Of a stretch of 64,000 nucleotides of DNA, positions 1 to 10,165 are shown one piece after another. The stretch spans positions 16,214,003 to 16,278,002 of the forward strand of contig JANCRA010000007.1 of the NCBI GenBank assembly GCA_024362935.1, in the 5' to 3' direction. The notes under the pieces were generated by a model. The model was not told the DNA's origin. It searched no databases and saw only the letters and a list, made by a program, of their open reading frames with translations. Position 1 is the first letter of the stretch. Each line of letters begins with the position of its first letter. The DNA is from Setophaga petechia. Lineage: Eukaryota; Chordata; Aves; Passeriformes; Parulidae. A program made the position numbers and the translations under genes.

Positions 1-1679
1 TGCTTTAGAAAATAATAAAGAAACTTTTAGTTACCAAGAAATACATACTATCCCAAGAAAACAAGAGGATTAGACCCTTGAGACAAAAGGATGAAGGTAT
101 AGATTTAAATAAATAGGCAATATTTAGCATTAGAAAGCATCTAAGTTGTTGACAGAAAAATATGAATATGATATTAAGCTCTTCTAAAGCAAGATAAATG
201 GAATCACATGAGAGTTTCAAACATTTTGTGTGTGCCTGTAAAACTCTTGAGTTTCACTCTGAAATGGTATTTCTAGTGACATGCAATACAGCTAAGTTTT
301 TAACTCCCCCATGCTCTCTTGCCAAAAGGAAGTGTGGGCTAGGAATAGGACTTTCAAATCCTCAACTGGCATCATTCATTCCTCAAATGAATTACCCCCC
401 AGCTCCTGGACTTGAGGACCATCCAGTGGAGTCAGGGACAGTCCAGATTGTGCTTTCAGCTACTCCTGTGCATATCTAGGAATAGAGACAGATGCCAAAG
501 CTGAGGCAGATGTTAGTTTTCTGTGAATTTTAATTATAGCCAGCAGGTGTGATTTCCACAGGGAGCTTGCTTTTCCTGTAAGAATGACAGCCAAATGTTT
601 CAGCTGCATGGGATCACAGAGTGCACATCCTCTTCCATACTCACTCAGAAGCAAAAGCTAAACAGAGTTTGGCTCTTAATTGTATTGACAGAATTTATTT
701 TCTCATGTAAACATAAAATGCTTTGTCACTCTCACTCTGACACACCCTAGCCTATTCTTGTTTGCTGCACGGAGCTCACTCTAAGTCAGTTCCTCCCTAT
801 TGTTTCTGGGTCCTTGGCCTTTGCACGTATTGTGTGTCTCGGAATATATATTTAAAAAAACCTTTCATCTTTCCTTGCAGTTTATGGTGTCTCTGCTTTT
901 GTTCCCATTTGTGGGACTGCTGTGCCTACATCTAGCTGGCCTGTGCACCATCCAGTCACACGTACACGTGCACACCTCAGCACGAGTCGCCTTATCCACG
1001 TCTTTGTGACCAGAAGCACGGTTCTGCTCCATGCACTTGCACACACTTCTGTGATTTGCAACTATTCAAGAAACAAGGAGCCACGAGCTAGCATCTTATT
1101 TTCTTGCTGGGATATATTTTTTCCACTGGTACTTCTCAAATGTAACGTAAGGTCATTAAACATGGAAATAACACCCTTCTCTGCAGTATAGAAATTAGAT
1201 ACTTGAGGGCTTCTGAATGTGCAAATATTTGTGTTTCCGCACAGTCAGGTGTGTTTGCCTACTGCCCTTCAAAGGCAGGAAGTCTGTGTCACTGCAGACT
1301 CACAGTGGTGGATTCTTAATGGGGATCCCAACCCAAACTGACAGATGTTGGGTGTAATTTTTTTAACCTGTCAAGAATCATCTTTTTTTCCTTTGCATTT
1401 TATTTTCATTAACAAGATACAAGGAACAATGTGCACTCAGAAGGAGGCGTAGAATGCAGTGGCAATCATAGCTATTCCATAGAAAAAAGACACAGGAACA
1501 TAAGAAAGGTTTAGTGAGTTTTTAATTGCGGGTGGCACTCCATGCATAATTTTGGGGAGAAAGCTGATGAGAGCTGCACATTTAATTCAGACTGGCACTA
1601 CTGCATTACCTTCACCCAAAATCAAGATCCACAGGAAAGTGTCTGTATCTGTTCATGTTGGAGGAGCAACCTGAACTCT

Positions 1680-1770
1680 GCCTTCCATGACAGATGCACT
1701 CCCATGAGGTCATGAGAGAGTCACTGTCCCACTGTCTGGCTCATTTCTCTCACTGTAAAACATGATTTAC
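1680..1770 (-). repeat. Possible ancient MIR/L2-like repeat remnant
   Basis: The order of short blocks GAGAGTCACTGTCCC, CTGGCTCATTTCTC and CACTGTAAAA resembles the reverse complement of the conserved MIR/L2 tail (normally GTCACTTAACCTCTC, then CTCAGTTTCCTC, then ATCTGTAAAATG). The match is from memory and highly diverged, so this is tentative. Confidence 0.25.
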
Positions 1771-2071
1771 TTCACTTATTCCCACAGGTTTTGTGGCCCC
1801 ATTTGTAATGGGGAGTTCAAATAATTATTTTACTATTGCTCTGGCTGAGAAATCAGGCCTGTCTTTCTCACTGTGTGTTCCCTGTTCGTTACACACAGGC
1901 AGAACTGAAACCTGGAGAAGCCAGAGTCCAGCTGCTGGGTGGAGGTTTTGCTGTGGTTCCCAAATACCCTCTTGCTGCTCTTGTTGGCTCAGGCTGTTTT
2001 TGTAAACATTCACAGGCCCTCTCCTTTGGATTGTTCCTTGGAGCCAGATTTTCTTTTGATGTGAAACAGGA

Positions 2072-2086
2072 TGTGTGTGTGTGTGT
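2072..2086. repeat. (TG)7 microsatellite
   Basis: A short uninterrupted TG dinucleotide run, followed directly by an AT-rich TTAATTAATTTATTTT stretch. Confidence 0.9.
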
Positions 2087-5000
2087 TAATTAATTTATTT
2101 TACTCAAGGTAGAAAATTATATCCAATGCTCTTTGAAGAGTCCTGTGAGCCATCTCTCCCGTCGTGTAAACATTCAGGCAATTTTGGTTAAAATGTTTAT
2201 TTTTTTAAAATGATGCATAAATGTTAAACTGGCTGGTTTACAGTGGAGAGATTTTACAAGCTCTTTTAAAAATATCAAGGTCATCTTTAAACAGTTACTA
2301 TTTGAACTGAGGCGGTGAAACACTGGACCAAGACAATTCAAAGATGAAAGAAATGAAAACCAGTGTTTTCTGCTAACAGGTGTTATTTGAGAGTTTTGTG
2401 CTGGTGAAAGTGATGGTGAAATACTCTGGAGATATTCCTTCTGCATCTACTCCTTTGTACTTGTACTGTGGACATTGTTAGTGAAAATACACCCTTCCTG
2501 CCTTAGTCCTAAATTTGAAAGGACTTCTGCCTGGTGATGACAGGAAAGCACAGGCTCTGTAAATGTTGATTTCCTGAGACTACCAGGAGGGGCCAGTTCA
2601 TGCCAATTTCGGCAGTGACGTTTGTGCTGTGGAAGTACTCTACTTCATGGCTTATAATGGACCAGGAGCTTTGATGATTAAATGTTGCTTGTAATGTCTT
2701 CCAGATTCAGAGTAATCTCTCAGGATAAAAAGGTTTGAGAATCCCAGTGCTGGATGATTCTGTCATGTTACATATTCAGCACTCCCATGAGGGCAAGGAG
2801 CACAGAGTGTTCTTTGTGAAAACCAAAAACTTTCAAACTGCAAGCTTAACAAAATTAATAATAAACCCCTGTATTTTTAAAATAGCTTTCTTTTATTTTG
2901 TGCTAACATTAAATAACTCCGCTCATGGTTTGATGTTTAATTGGTAGGGTGCTATGATTTCAGAGTTTAAAACTGATCAGTTAATGACATGCTTCCATAT
3001 ATGCACAGTATTTTACCAAACAAGACCAGACAGATGCCTTGTTCTGAACAGCCTGCAGTTTGAGATTGATCCATCAATATATTATATGACAGCAAATTCC
3101 CCAAGGGAATGGTTTGGTCTCTTTGTAATCTCAAGAGTCTGCACATACTCCAGGGTATCTTTGGTGTTAAGCACTTTTATTCTAGGGCAATAATCCACAA
3201 CCATTTAAATCAAGAACTAACAGAAAACTCAATGGAAGTTTAGTATCTCCCCAAGGACTGTGCCATAAATTCCACTGAGATGACAAGATGATAAAACGGA
3301 CAGTGTGAGATACATTAGTTTATCTTAATTTGAATTTAATTCAAATAGAACTAGTAATAGCCAAATGTTTTGATGACTTTGGTTGAGAGTTAAATTGGAG
3401 GTTTTCTCAGTGATCTGTGCTCCATTTTAAACAGCAAAGAAACAAAATTTGTTGCAGCTGGCACTAAATGGAAGTCTTTTCTTTCAGCAGTAGCAATAGA
3501 TCGCATTGACAGATCACTGGAAACCAAATGCTCATTTCTCATTCCTTTTGGTTATGGGTGAACCTCAGTAATGAGGGAGTTACTTGTTCATATTCTTCTC
3601 AACCCCCTGAAAGGCAGCATTCAGCTCTAGTAACCTGTCCATCCATCATCTTTTTCGCAATACTAGCCTTTCCTTTGACAAGGACCTTACCTTAAAAAGA
3701 AGGAGTCTCCATTCCAGAATATGGCATTGGTTTTCAGTATTCATTCAGTAATCAATACCATTCAGCATGGTATATGTATAATTCCATACAATATTTTAAG
3801 TTGGTAGAGATATTTGGGATATAGGGAGAAATCTGTGTTCATCCTTTACGTAACAGTCATTGAGTCATGCCATCTTGTTTAAACAAACAGTGTGAATCTT
3901 AAAATAGCCCTGAACATTCCACTGCGATGGCCATATTCAAATGAATGTTCAAGATGTTTCCCCACTATCGTATACCCACAGAGTAACCCTTCAGTGACAG
4001 CAGAGCTGCCTGGAGTCACTATTAAGCTAAATTGGGCACTGATCATATGGATCTGTCCACTTCCTCTGGGTAAACTGGAAAATCTGTTTCTCTGTCATCC
4101 ATCCACCAAAGGAGGCAACAGAAAATAAATGTTTTGAGGCTAAGCTCATATGATAGTGATTTTAGCATTCCAGTTACTGTTAGTGGACAGTTATTAAAGG
4201 AGTTTGTGGAACATGACCTTGTTGCCATGTAACTGGTGGGAAACCCTGCTCTTCACCTGATTAACAATTGACACTGGCCAGTTTCAAGAAGATAGAAGTG
4301 AAAACTAGGGGTTTTTTAGTGCATTATTATTAATATTCTTACAGATACAGAACTAGAAGAAGTTTTTACTGCTCGCATTATTTGTCTGGCTTTCGTAATC
4401 CTTACTGTTTTCTATAGGGTCCTATGGATAAATTTCAAAGGATAATTTAGATGTGATAAAAGCAGAATATGTTGTAAAACTGATCAGTTAATAGAGCAGC
4501 CAGCAGACACTGTAGCTCAGCATTCAAAAATTGTTTAGTGATGTCTCTCTAGCAAAGAAAGTTCCCAAGAAGAATCCATAAAGGTGAGTCTTCTGGAGCT
4601 CACTCAGTTTCTAACCCAGAGCTCATGCTATTATTGAAGGGACTTGGATTTTCATGAGATGAAAAACATAAAATCAGGCTGTTGTAGCCCATTCTGTATT
4701 GCTATGTGGGTGAAGTACTCAGCTCTTCCAGACTATCCACGTGTTGCCTTTCACTAGGCTTTGCCTATATAATATATGTAGTTGCACAGGAATCCATAAC
4801 AGCTTGTGAAATCAGTCAATAAACCTGATATTGATCCCTTATTAAGGTAGGAAAGGGCTCTAGAGAAAAGACCGTGTGGAGTGAGCTTTTGCCAGTTAAA
4901 TATGCAAAATGTGGACCAAATGCTTCCCCTTCCTAGCTGGGGACCTAGCCCATGCTTCTGAAATCCAAAGCTGCAAGCTCCTCAAGCTGAGAGGAAAATA

Positions 5001-5608
5001 CCTGGTGTCTAGGTGACTTGGAAAAATCCCAGGGAAAGGCTTGTGCCCCCATGGCTCACTAGGGGGGCTGGGGAAGCAGGCAGGCTGCCAGCAGGTACAC
5101 AGAGCCTGTCCAGAGGCACCCAGGCACTGAGACCCTGCCAGACACAGCTGCCCCCTCCTTGGCCTGAGCTCCTGGGGCAGCGACACACAGCACTGAAGAG
5201 CAGAGATGTACAGAACAGGGCTGGCCACTTGGTCACACTACCTATACTGATCCTGTCTCGTAACAGTAGAAAGCACTCAGAGACATTAAAATAGAACAAA
5301 TTTGCAATGAGATCAGGTTATATGTTTTATGAGCCATATAATTAACATGCGACACTCAGAGCCGTGGGATATTATTGACTTAAATAGCTTAGTAACTATC
5401 AAAAAGGATTAGGCATTGACATGAAACAGAATAGCATGTGCACTGACACAAGCTAGGATCAAAATTACAGGGACTACCAATCCTGGTGCTTCAGGGCATA
5501 TTTTGATCATCAGCTTGGGGTCAGAAGGAAAGCCAGCCTCTAATCAAGAAGCATGCAATATGCACGTGGGTCATAGTTACATGGATTTCTTTATTGGCCT
5601 GCTTTGAT

Positions 5609-5667
5609 TCCTTTCCCTTTTTCTTCTCTGTCTTCCTTTCATACCCTTCTCTTCCCCCTCTCTCACA
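5609..5667 (+). repeat. Pyrimidine-rich tract
   Basis: About 60 bases that are almost entirely C and T (runs such as CCTTTCCCTTTTTCTTCTC), with a few purine interruptions. This is low-complexity DNA with no sign of coding. Confidence 0.75.
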
Positions 5668-6334
5668 TTTATCATCTGGAATAGGTCACTACTGAAGACA
5701 AGACACTAAACTAGATGGATGGCTGAATAGTCCCTACTAATAGGGTAATTTAATATTTGCTTCTCTCCAGAACTCTATCGTTTATTTCAAATATAAATTT
5801 TATATTCATTCACTAAAAAGTTCCTCTCTTTCCAATCTTCTTTCTATGCATGCTACTTTTTATTTTTATCAGCCTCACTTATAAATCCTCAGAGATAGCA
5901 AGTGAATGTCAGTTTGGGAGAAGGAAGAAAACAACCAGATATATTAAAGAAAATTGATTTTCTTGGTAGATACTCAACAGTGGCGTAAATAATAAAAAAA
6001 AAAAAGAGATGTTTTAATTGCCAACATGAATGATCGCCTTTGAAAATAAGGGGCCTTTCTTCTGTGAGGATGAATGTGAGTCCATGAATGGTAATGATAA
6101 AACGGTGCTTCATTTAAGTAACTCTGCTTTTTTTTTTTTTTTGTAGATTCAGAAGCAAGATAATAGTTAAGGATTTCAAAACTTTTCCTCACCTGCCAAA
6201 AAATCTCTCATTTTAAGATTATGGAATATTTCACACAATTTTAGATGTTTGGATGTTTTCTTTTGCATTTTCATTTGTTATTATACTGAAGTAGTGTCCA
6301 GAAGCCCCACACAATAGCAGGGCAGGTTGAATTT

Positions 6335-6475
6335 TATGCCCTGTAATATCTCTGTGAGAGATAGGACCTACCTGGACCTATTCACTTTAAAGAGACAGGT
6401 TGGAGAGCAGAGACATAGAGAGAAAAACTGGCTGATTCTTTGTGGGACCCCAAGTTAACAGCAGAAATCCAGAAA
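6335..6475 (+). repeat. Possible ancient MIR-like repeat remnant
   Basis: Blocks appear in the order expected of a MIR-family SINE read forward: CTGTGAGAGATAGG (compare CTGTGAGGTAGG), ACTTTAAAGAGACAGG (compare ATTTTACAGATGAGG), GCAGAGACATAGAGAG (compare the GGCACAGAGAGG block), then a GTGGGACCCCAAG and AACAGCAGAAATCC region (compare GGTCACACAG and GTGGCAGAGCC). Spacing is roughly conserved. The match is recalled, not computed. Confidence 0.35.
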
Positions 6476-8875
6476 ATATCTGTTTAAAAATATGCCTACT
6501 CATTTTCTTTAGTGCATGCTTCTTTTTTGGTACTTGCTTTCAACCTCCCCAACTGATTTCTAACTCCACCCATTCTTACCCTTCCCAAGTCCTTTACTTT
6601 TGCTAACACTCTTTCTTCCTATCTGGTACTAGCCAGCACTGCTGCACTCAGCAAATGGCTACATGCTGCCCATGGGCTTGTTCAACCTTGCTGGAAAGAT
6701 GCTACCATGCATCTTCTCCAGCATCCTTCCCATTTTCCACAGTGGTCTGAATTCCAGTTAGTTTCTGTGAAATAGTTTTTTTAGTCCTTCACTCTGCTTC
6801 CCTAAAGACCAATGCTTTTGTGTAATTGCCTTCCCACAGACATTCTTCAACATACCAAAGCTGACCTTAGGCTCCATGGACAGATGGGGCCTGATCCGAA
6901 GTCCATTAACATCAGAGGAAATGTCCATTTACGCCCATGGGCTTTGCATTAAATCCTTTGCATTTTACTTACTTTCTTTAGTGCCTCTTACTCAGCTCCA
7001 GTTATTAAAATCAGATTATTACCTCACAGATCCCTGACAGTTTAGAGTACTGTATAAGCCAAACTGTGCTACTTCAAAGATAGAGACCAAAACTGCCACT
7101 CTGCTAATGTGAAATCTGCAGCTGGCTAGTACTAAAGCAAAGCTTTACTTCAATTTCAATCCTGCATATAACTCAGGTCAAGGAGCTCACTGTTCATTAG
7201 CTCAGTTTACCATTCCTAGTGCACAGGCTCTCAAAACCATTTCTTACTGTTCAGATATTTTCTGGTCCCTGCAACATTATTCTGACCAGGCACCATCCAG
7301 ATTCACCTCTGTTTGCAGTTTTGCTCTCAGTACAAGTAGACTGGAATGTCAGCCAGAACATCAATATTTCTTTCTGTTGACACAATACTCTCTTATCCAT
7401 ATTGCCAACCCTCCTCCTGCTTCATTTTGTCTACATTCCTTTTAAAAACTCTACTCCCATAATTTAGTCTCCCACTCAGTACTTGGTTTAATCAAGTCTG
7501 TCACTCAATTTATATCCCACTTCTCACTTAACACAAGTTTCTCAGTTAGCAATCTGTTTCTGTAGCACTTGCTATGCAGAACACATGGTTAGCTTTTCTT
7601 TACACACTTGCTCCTCTGCTCCCTTTCCGATTTCCAGACCTCACTTTTCCTTGTGGCACTTGAAGATGAGAAATGTCCTCTTCTGTCTCCCTCTTTTTAC
7701 GTTCCTTGCGTATTTTTATAAGACTACTGCTATCAGAGCTTCTTAAATATCATGGGGTGCTTTGTGTAGAGCATAGAACACTCCATGAGTCCAGTTAAAA
7801 CTGCCGAATAGCTCTCAGTTTAATACATAGCTTTAGATAAACCTCTCCTGTTGCTGTACTTTTTGGTCATGGCTCAGCTGCTTTCCTCTGCATAAAAGTA
7901 AGATTCACTCCCTCTGGCTGCTTATTCACTACAGCATGCTAAAATTTAGTCCTAATCCTCCCCTCTCAGTTTTGTATTGTTGGAACAGAGCCCTGTTCCA
8001 GTTGCTCTGTGCATCTTAACACTGGGGAATGGGTTGCATGTTTCCTGATGACATCGCCTAGCTCAACCACAGCACAAACTTAACAGCTCACTTTTCCTGC
8101 ACAAAGGACATCTAATGTCATTTTGGGTGGTGGAAATGCAGTGCTGGTTGTGTATCAGCAACATTGCCCACCTCTGTATATATAATCTCCCACTTGAATT
8201 TCATGTTATCAGCCAATTCCCCTGGTAAGGACCATGGGTTGTCAAACTGCTTTCCTCCTTGGCTGCAACTGTTCTGTTAAAGAAACTGGTGGACCACCAA
8301 ATGAAGCTGTTGGAACAGTTTTATCTTGGCAGGAGCCTGATCAACTGATACCTGTTGGATGGATCATTTGTTGGTTCTCTGAATTATACAGCTGTGTCAG
8401 CAGGTTTCCAGGTTTAAATGCTGGCATGGTGTAAGACGCAGAATGCTGTTGTTTCATAATCACCTTCTAGAGGTATTGCTTTGTTGTAATGCTACTGTTA
8501 TGTTGTCCTACTTTTGCTATCTACTTTCTGCATAGGAGGAGGGAATTTTTGCCCACTGCATCACTTCGGTGTAGTCTTTGCAGCACTGGGCTGGCTGCAT
8601 TTAACTTGGAGACAGGGAGCAGGGGGGTTTATGCAGGTGGCTGCTGTCACTGCTTTTCATATGATTGAATAACATGATGATTTCATAGTCCAGACATGGC
8701 GCAGAAATATATGGTACTTATACAGTACTTTTAATTTTCAGATCACTTTAATGCTACTCCTGGCTTATGGTACACTCATCTGTCTCTCTGAATGTTCTTA
8801 ACACAGCTTGCACTCCCAGTCACGCAGGAGAGGCCAGTGCAGCCCTTCCCTCTCTGGCTGGATCAGTGACTGCCC

Positions 8876-8903
8876 TATATAAATCTGCATATTAAGCAGA
8901 TTT
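8876..8903 (+). other. TATA-like motif fused to an 8-bp hairpin
   Basis: TATATAAAT (8876-8884) overlaps a perfect inverted repeat: AAATCTGC at 8881-8888, a 7-base loop, and GCAGATTT at 8896-8903. It lies about 200 bases upstream of the CpG island. It could be a chance AT-rich match or a weak TATA element for a distal start. No downstream exon is recognised. Confidence 0.35.
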
Positions 8904-9492
8904 GGCAATTGTTCAGACAGAGACAGGCTCACTTAAGTAAAAGGAGAAAACAAACTTGCTTATGAAGGCACTGCAGCAGCACTCTCAGATGCTGTGCTAG
9001 TAGAGACAGCACAGAGGCTGGTTTGTTTTCTTTTGTAGTTGGGAGACTGATGATTTCTGTTTGTCTTCTGCGTCCAAGTCCCATCACCATAAACCACGCG
9101 TGTGTGCGAATGCCGGTTCGCACTCTCTTAACAGTTTCAAGCCATTTCGCGTGCTACCGCTTTACCTCTGCACCAGATGGTTCATTTCCTCGGGGACTTC
9201 CACACGCGTCCCCAAGGTCGGGCAGCCTGACAGCGCTCGGGAGCACAGGGCCCAACTTTGAGGTGGATCCGCAGAAAGGCTTGAGGCCCCGCTTCCCCGG
9301 GTCGCGGGCGGCAGCGCAGCGTGCCGGGCTCCCTGCACCGTGCGCCGGGCTCTGACTGCGGTCGGGACGGGCGGCGGCGGCCGGGAGCTGCCGCTTCTCC
9401 CTCCCCGCGCACGGAGCAGCCGGAGCGAGCCGGGCGGCTGCTGCCGGCGGGCCGCGACACGCAGGGGCCGGGTGGCTCGGTGTTAGCCCCGC

Positions 9493-9500
9493 TGACGTGC
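9493..9500 (+). promoter_or_regulatory. CRE half-site (TGACGTGC)
   Basis: TGACGTG is a recognised CREB/ATF half-site motif. It lies about 600 bases 5' of the CAMK2G start codon inside the CpG island. Whether it is proximal or within the transcribed region depends on the unknown start site. Confidence 0.4.
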
Positions 9501-10064
9501 GCCCGGGGGAGGGCGGCGGCGACTCCCTCTTCCCTCCCCTCCCGCCGCACGCAGGAAGCTTATCCGGCCGCGGCTGGCCCGGCGCCCCTCGCGCGGGGAA
9601 TTAGGAGAAATACCCGCGGTGCCCTCGGCCGGGGTCTGCTCCCGGCCGCCTGCGGAGCGCGTGGGGAGGGGGCGCGCCCGCCGCAGTCCGCCCGCCCTTG
9701 GCGCGGGGCGGGGGCGCTCACTGCAGTGCCCGCTCCGCGCCCGCGGGCGGGGGGAGCGGCCGCGCCCCGGCTGCAGCCCCCGGCGGGCGACGGCGCTGCG
9801 GGCGCCCCGGGAGCGCCCCCGGCGGCCACACCCCGCGGCGGGCCGGGGCCGGCGGAGGGAGGGGGCCGGCGCGGGGTGTCTCCGAGCCAGTTCTCGCGGT
9901 GCTGGCCAGGCTCAGCCTCCTTCCCCTCCCCGGCGAGCGGTGACTGTGCACGGCGGAGCGGGGAGCGCCGAGCCGGGCGCCGGGGGAGCCCGCGCCGCCC
10001 CGCCGAGCCAGGAGGAAGGCCCCCGAGCAGCGCGCCGCCCGGCCCGTCCCCGCCGCCCTGCCCC

Positions 10065-10082
10065 ATGCCCCAGCGACGCTGA
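10065..10082 (+). CDS. Five-codon upstream ORF before CAMK2G
   Basis: An ATG at 10065 opens a frame encoding MPQRR and ends at TGA (10080-10082). It is in the same frame as the CAMK2G ATG at 10101, and 18 bases separate the two. The uORF start context is poor (C at -3, C at +4) while the main start is strong (A at -3, G at +4), which predicts leaky scanning. The TGA also proves that the CAMK2G frame cannot extend upstream past 10083. This element is in the mRNA only if transcription starts 5' of 10065, which is likely but not shown. Confidence 0.5.
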   Translation: MPQRR

Positions 10083-10100
10083 GCCTCCCGCAGCCCGAAC

Positions 10101-10165
10101 ATGGCCACCACGGCAACGTGCACCCGCTTCACCGACGAGTACCAGCTCTACGAGGAGCTTGGCAA
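10101..10165 (+). CDS. CAMK2G: CaMKII gamma coding exon 1
   Basis: Encodes residues 1-21 and two bases of codon 22 of calcium/calmodulin-dependent protein kinase II, a cytosolic and synaptic Ser/Thr kinase that assembles into dodecamers through a C-terminal hub (outside this window). The protein starts [15 protein letters not shown] and continues LYEELGK. The [12 protein letters not shown] start matches the gamma paralogue; alpha begins MATITCTRFTE, beta MATTVTCTRFTD and delta MASTTTCTRFTD. The start has a strong context (AACATGG), and an in-frame TGA lies 18 bases upstream. The exon is 65 bases long, as in other CAMK2 genes, and ends at the donor GTACGG (10166). Position 17 is Tyr and position 13 is Glu, where I recall Phe and Asp in human gamma. 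The 5' UTR lies within the CpG island. Confidence 0.93.

Larger units (their letters stand above)
1..9084. other. Upstream intergenic DNA, no gene recognised
   Basis: This is AT-leaning sequence 5' of the CAMK2G CpG island. The open frames in it are short (110 codons or fewer), lack recognisable domains and are not joined by convincing splice sites, so none is annotated. It holds a short (TG)7 run at 2072-2086, a pyrimidine tract at 5609-5667, poly-A and poly-T runs near 5993 and 6128, a GC-richer patch at about 5030-5250, and two weak matches to ancient MIR-like repeats (about 1680-1770 and 6335-6475). In mammals the DNA upstream of CAMK2G faces PLAU, but I saw no PLAU coding exon here. An untranslated or long non-coding exon cannot be excluded by reading alone. 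Confidence 0.6.

Noticed and set aside
3328..3346. 9-bp AT-rich inverted repeat ATTTGAATT-T-AATTCAAAT
   Set aside because: Low-complexity AT DNA makes such palindromes common, and no context suggests function.
1..9084. Possible PLAU (upstream neighbour in mammals) exons on the minus strand
   Set aside because: No serine-protease, kringle or signal-peptide-like coding segment was recognised. The neighbour probably lies outside the window.
9321..10082. Open frame of 253 codons in the CpG island, plus overlapping frames of 227 and 190 codons
   Set aside because: The frames overlap on both strands, have low-complexity Pro/Arg/Gly/Ala composition and sit in stop-poor GC-rich DNA. The 253-codon frame simply ends at the TGA before the CAMK2G start.
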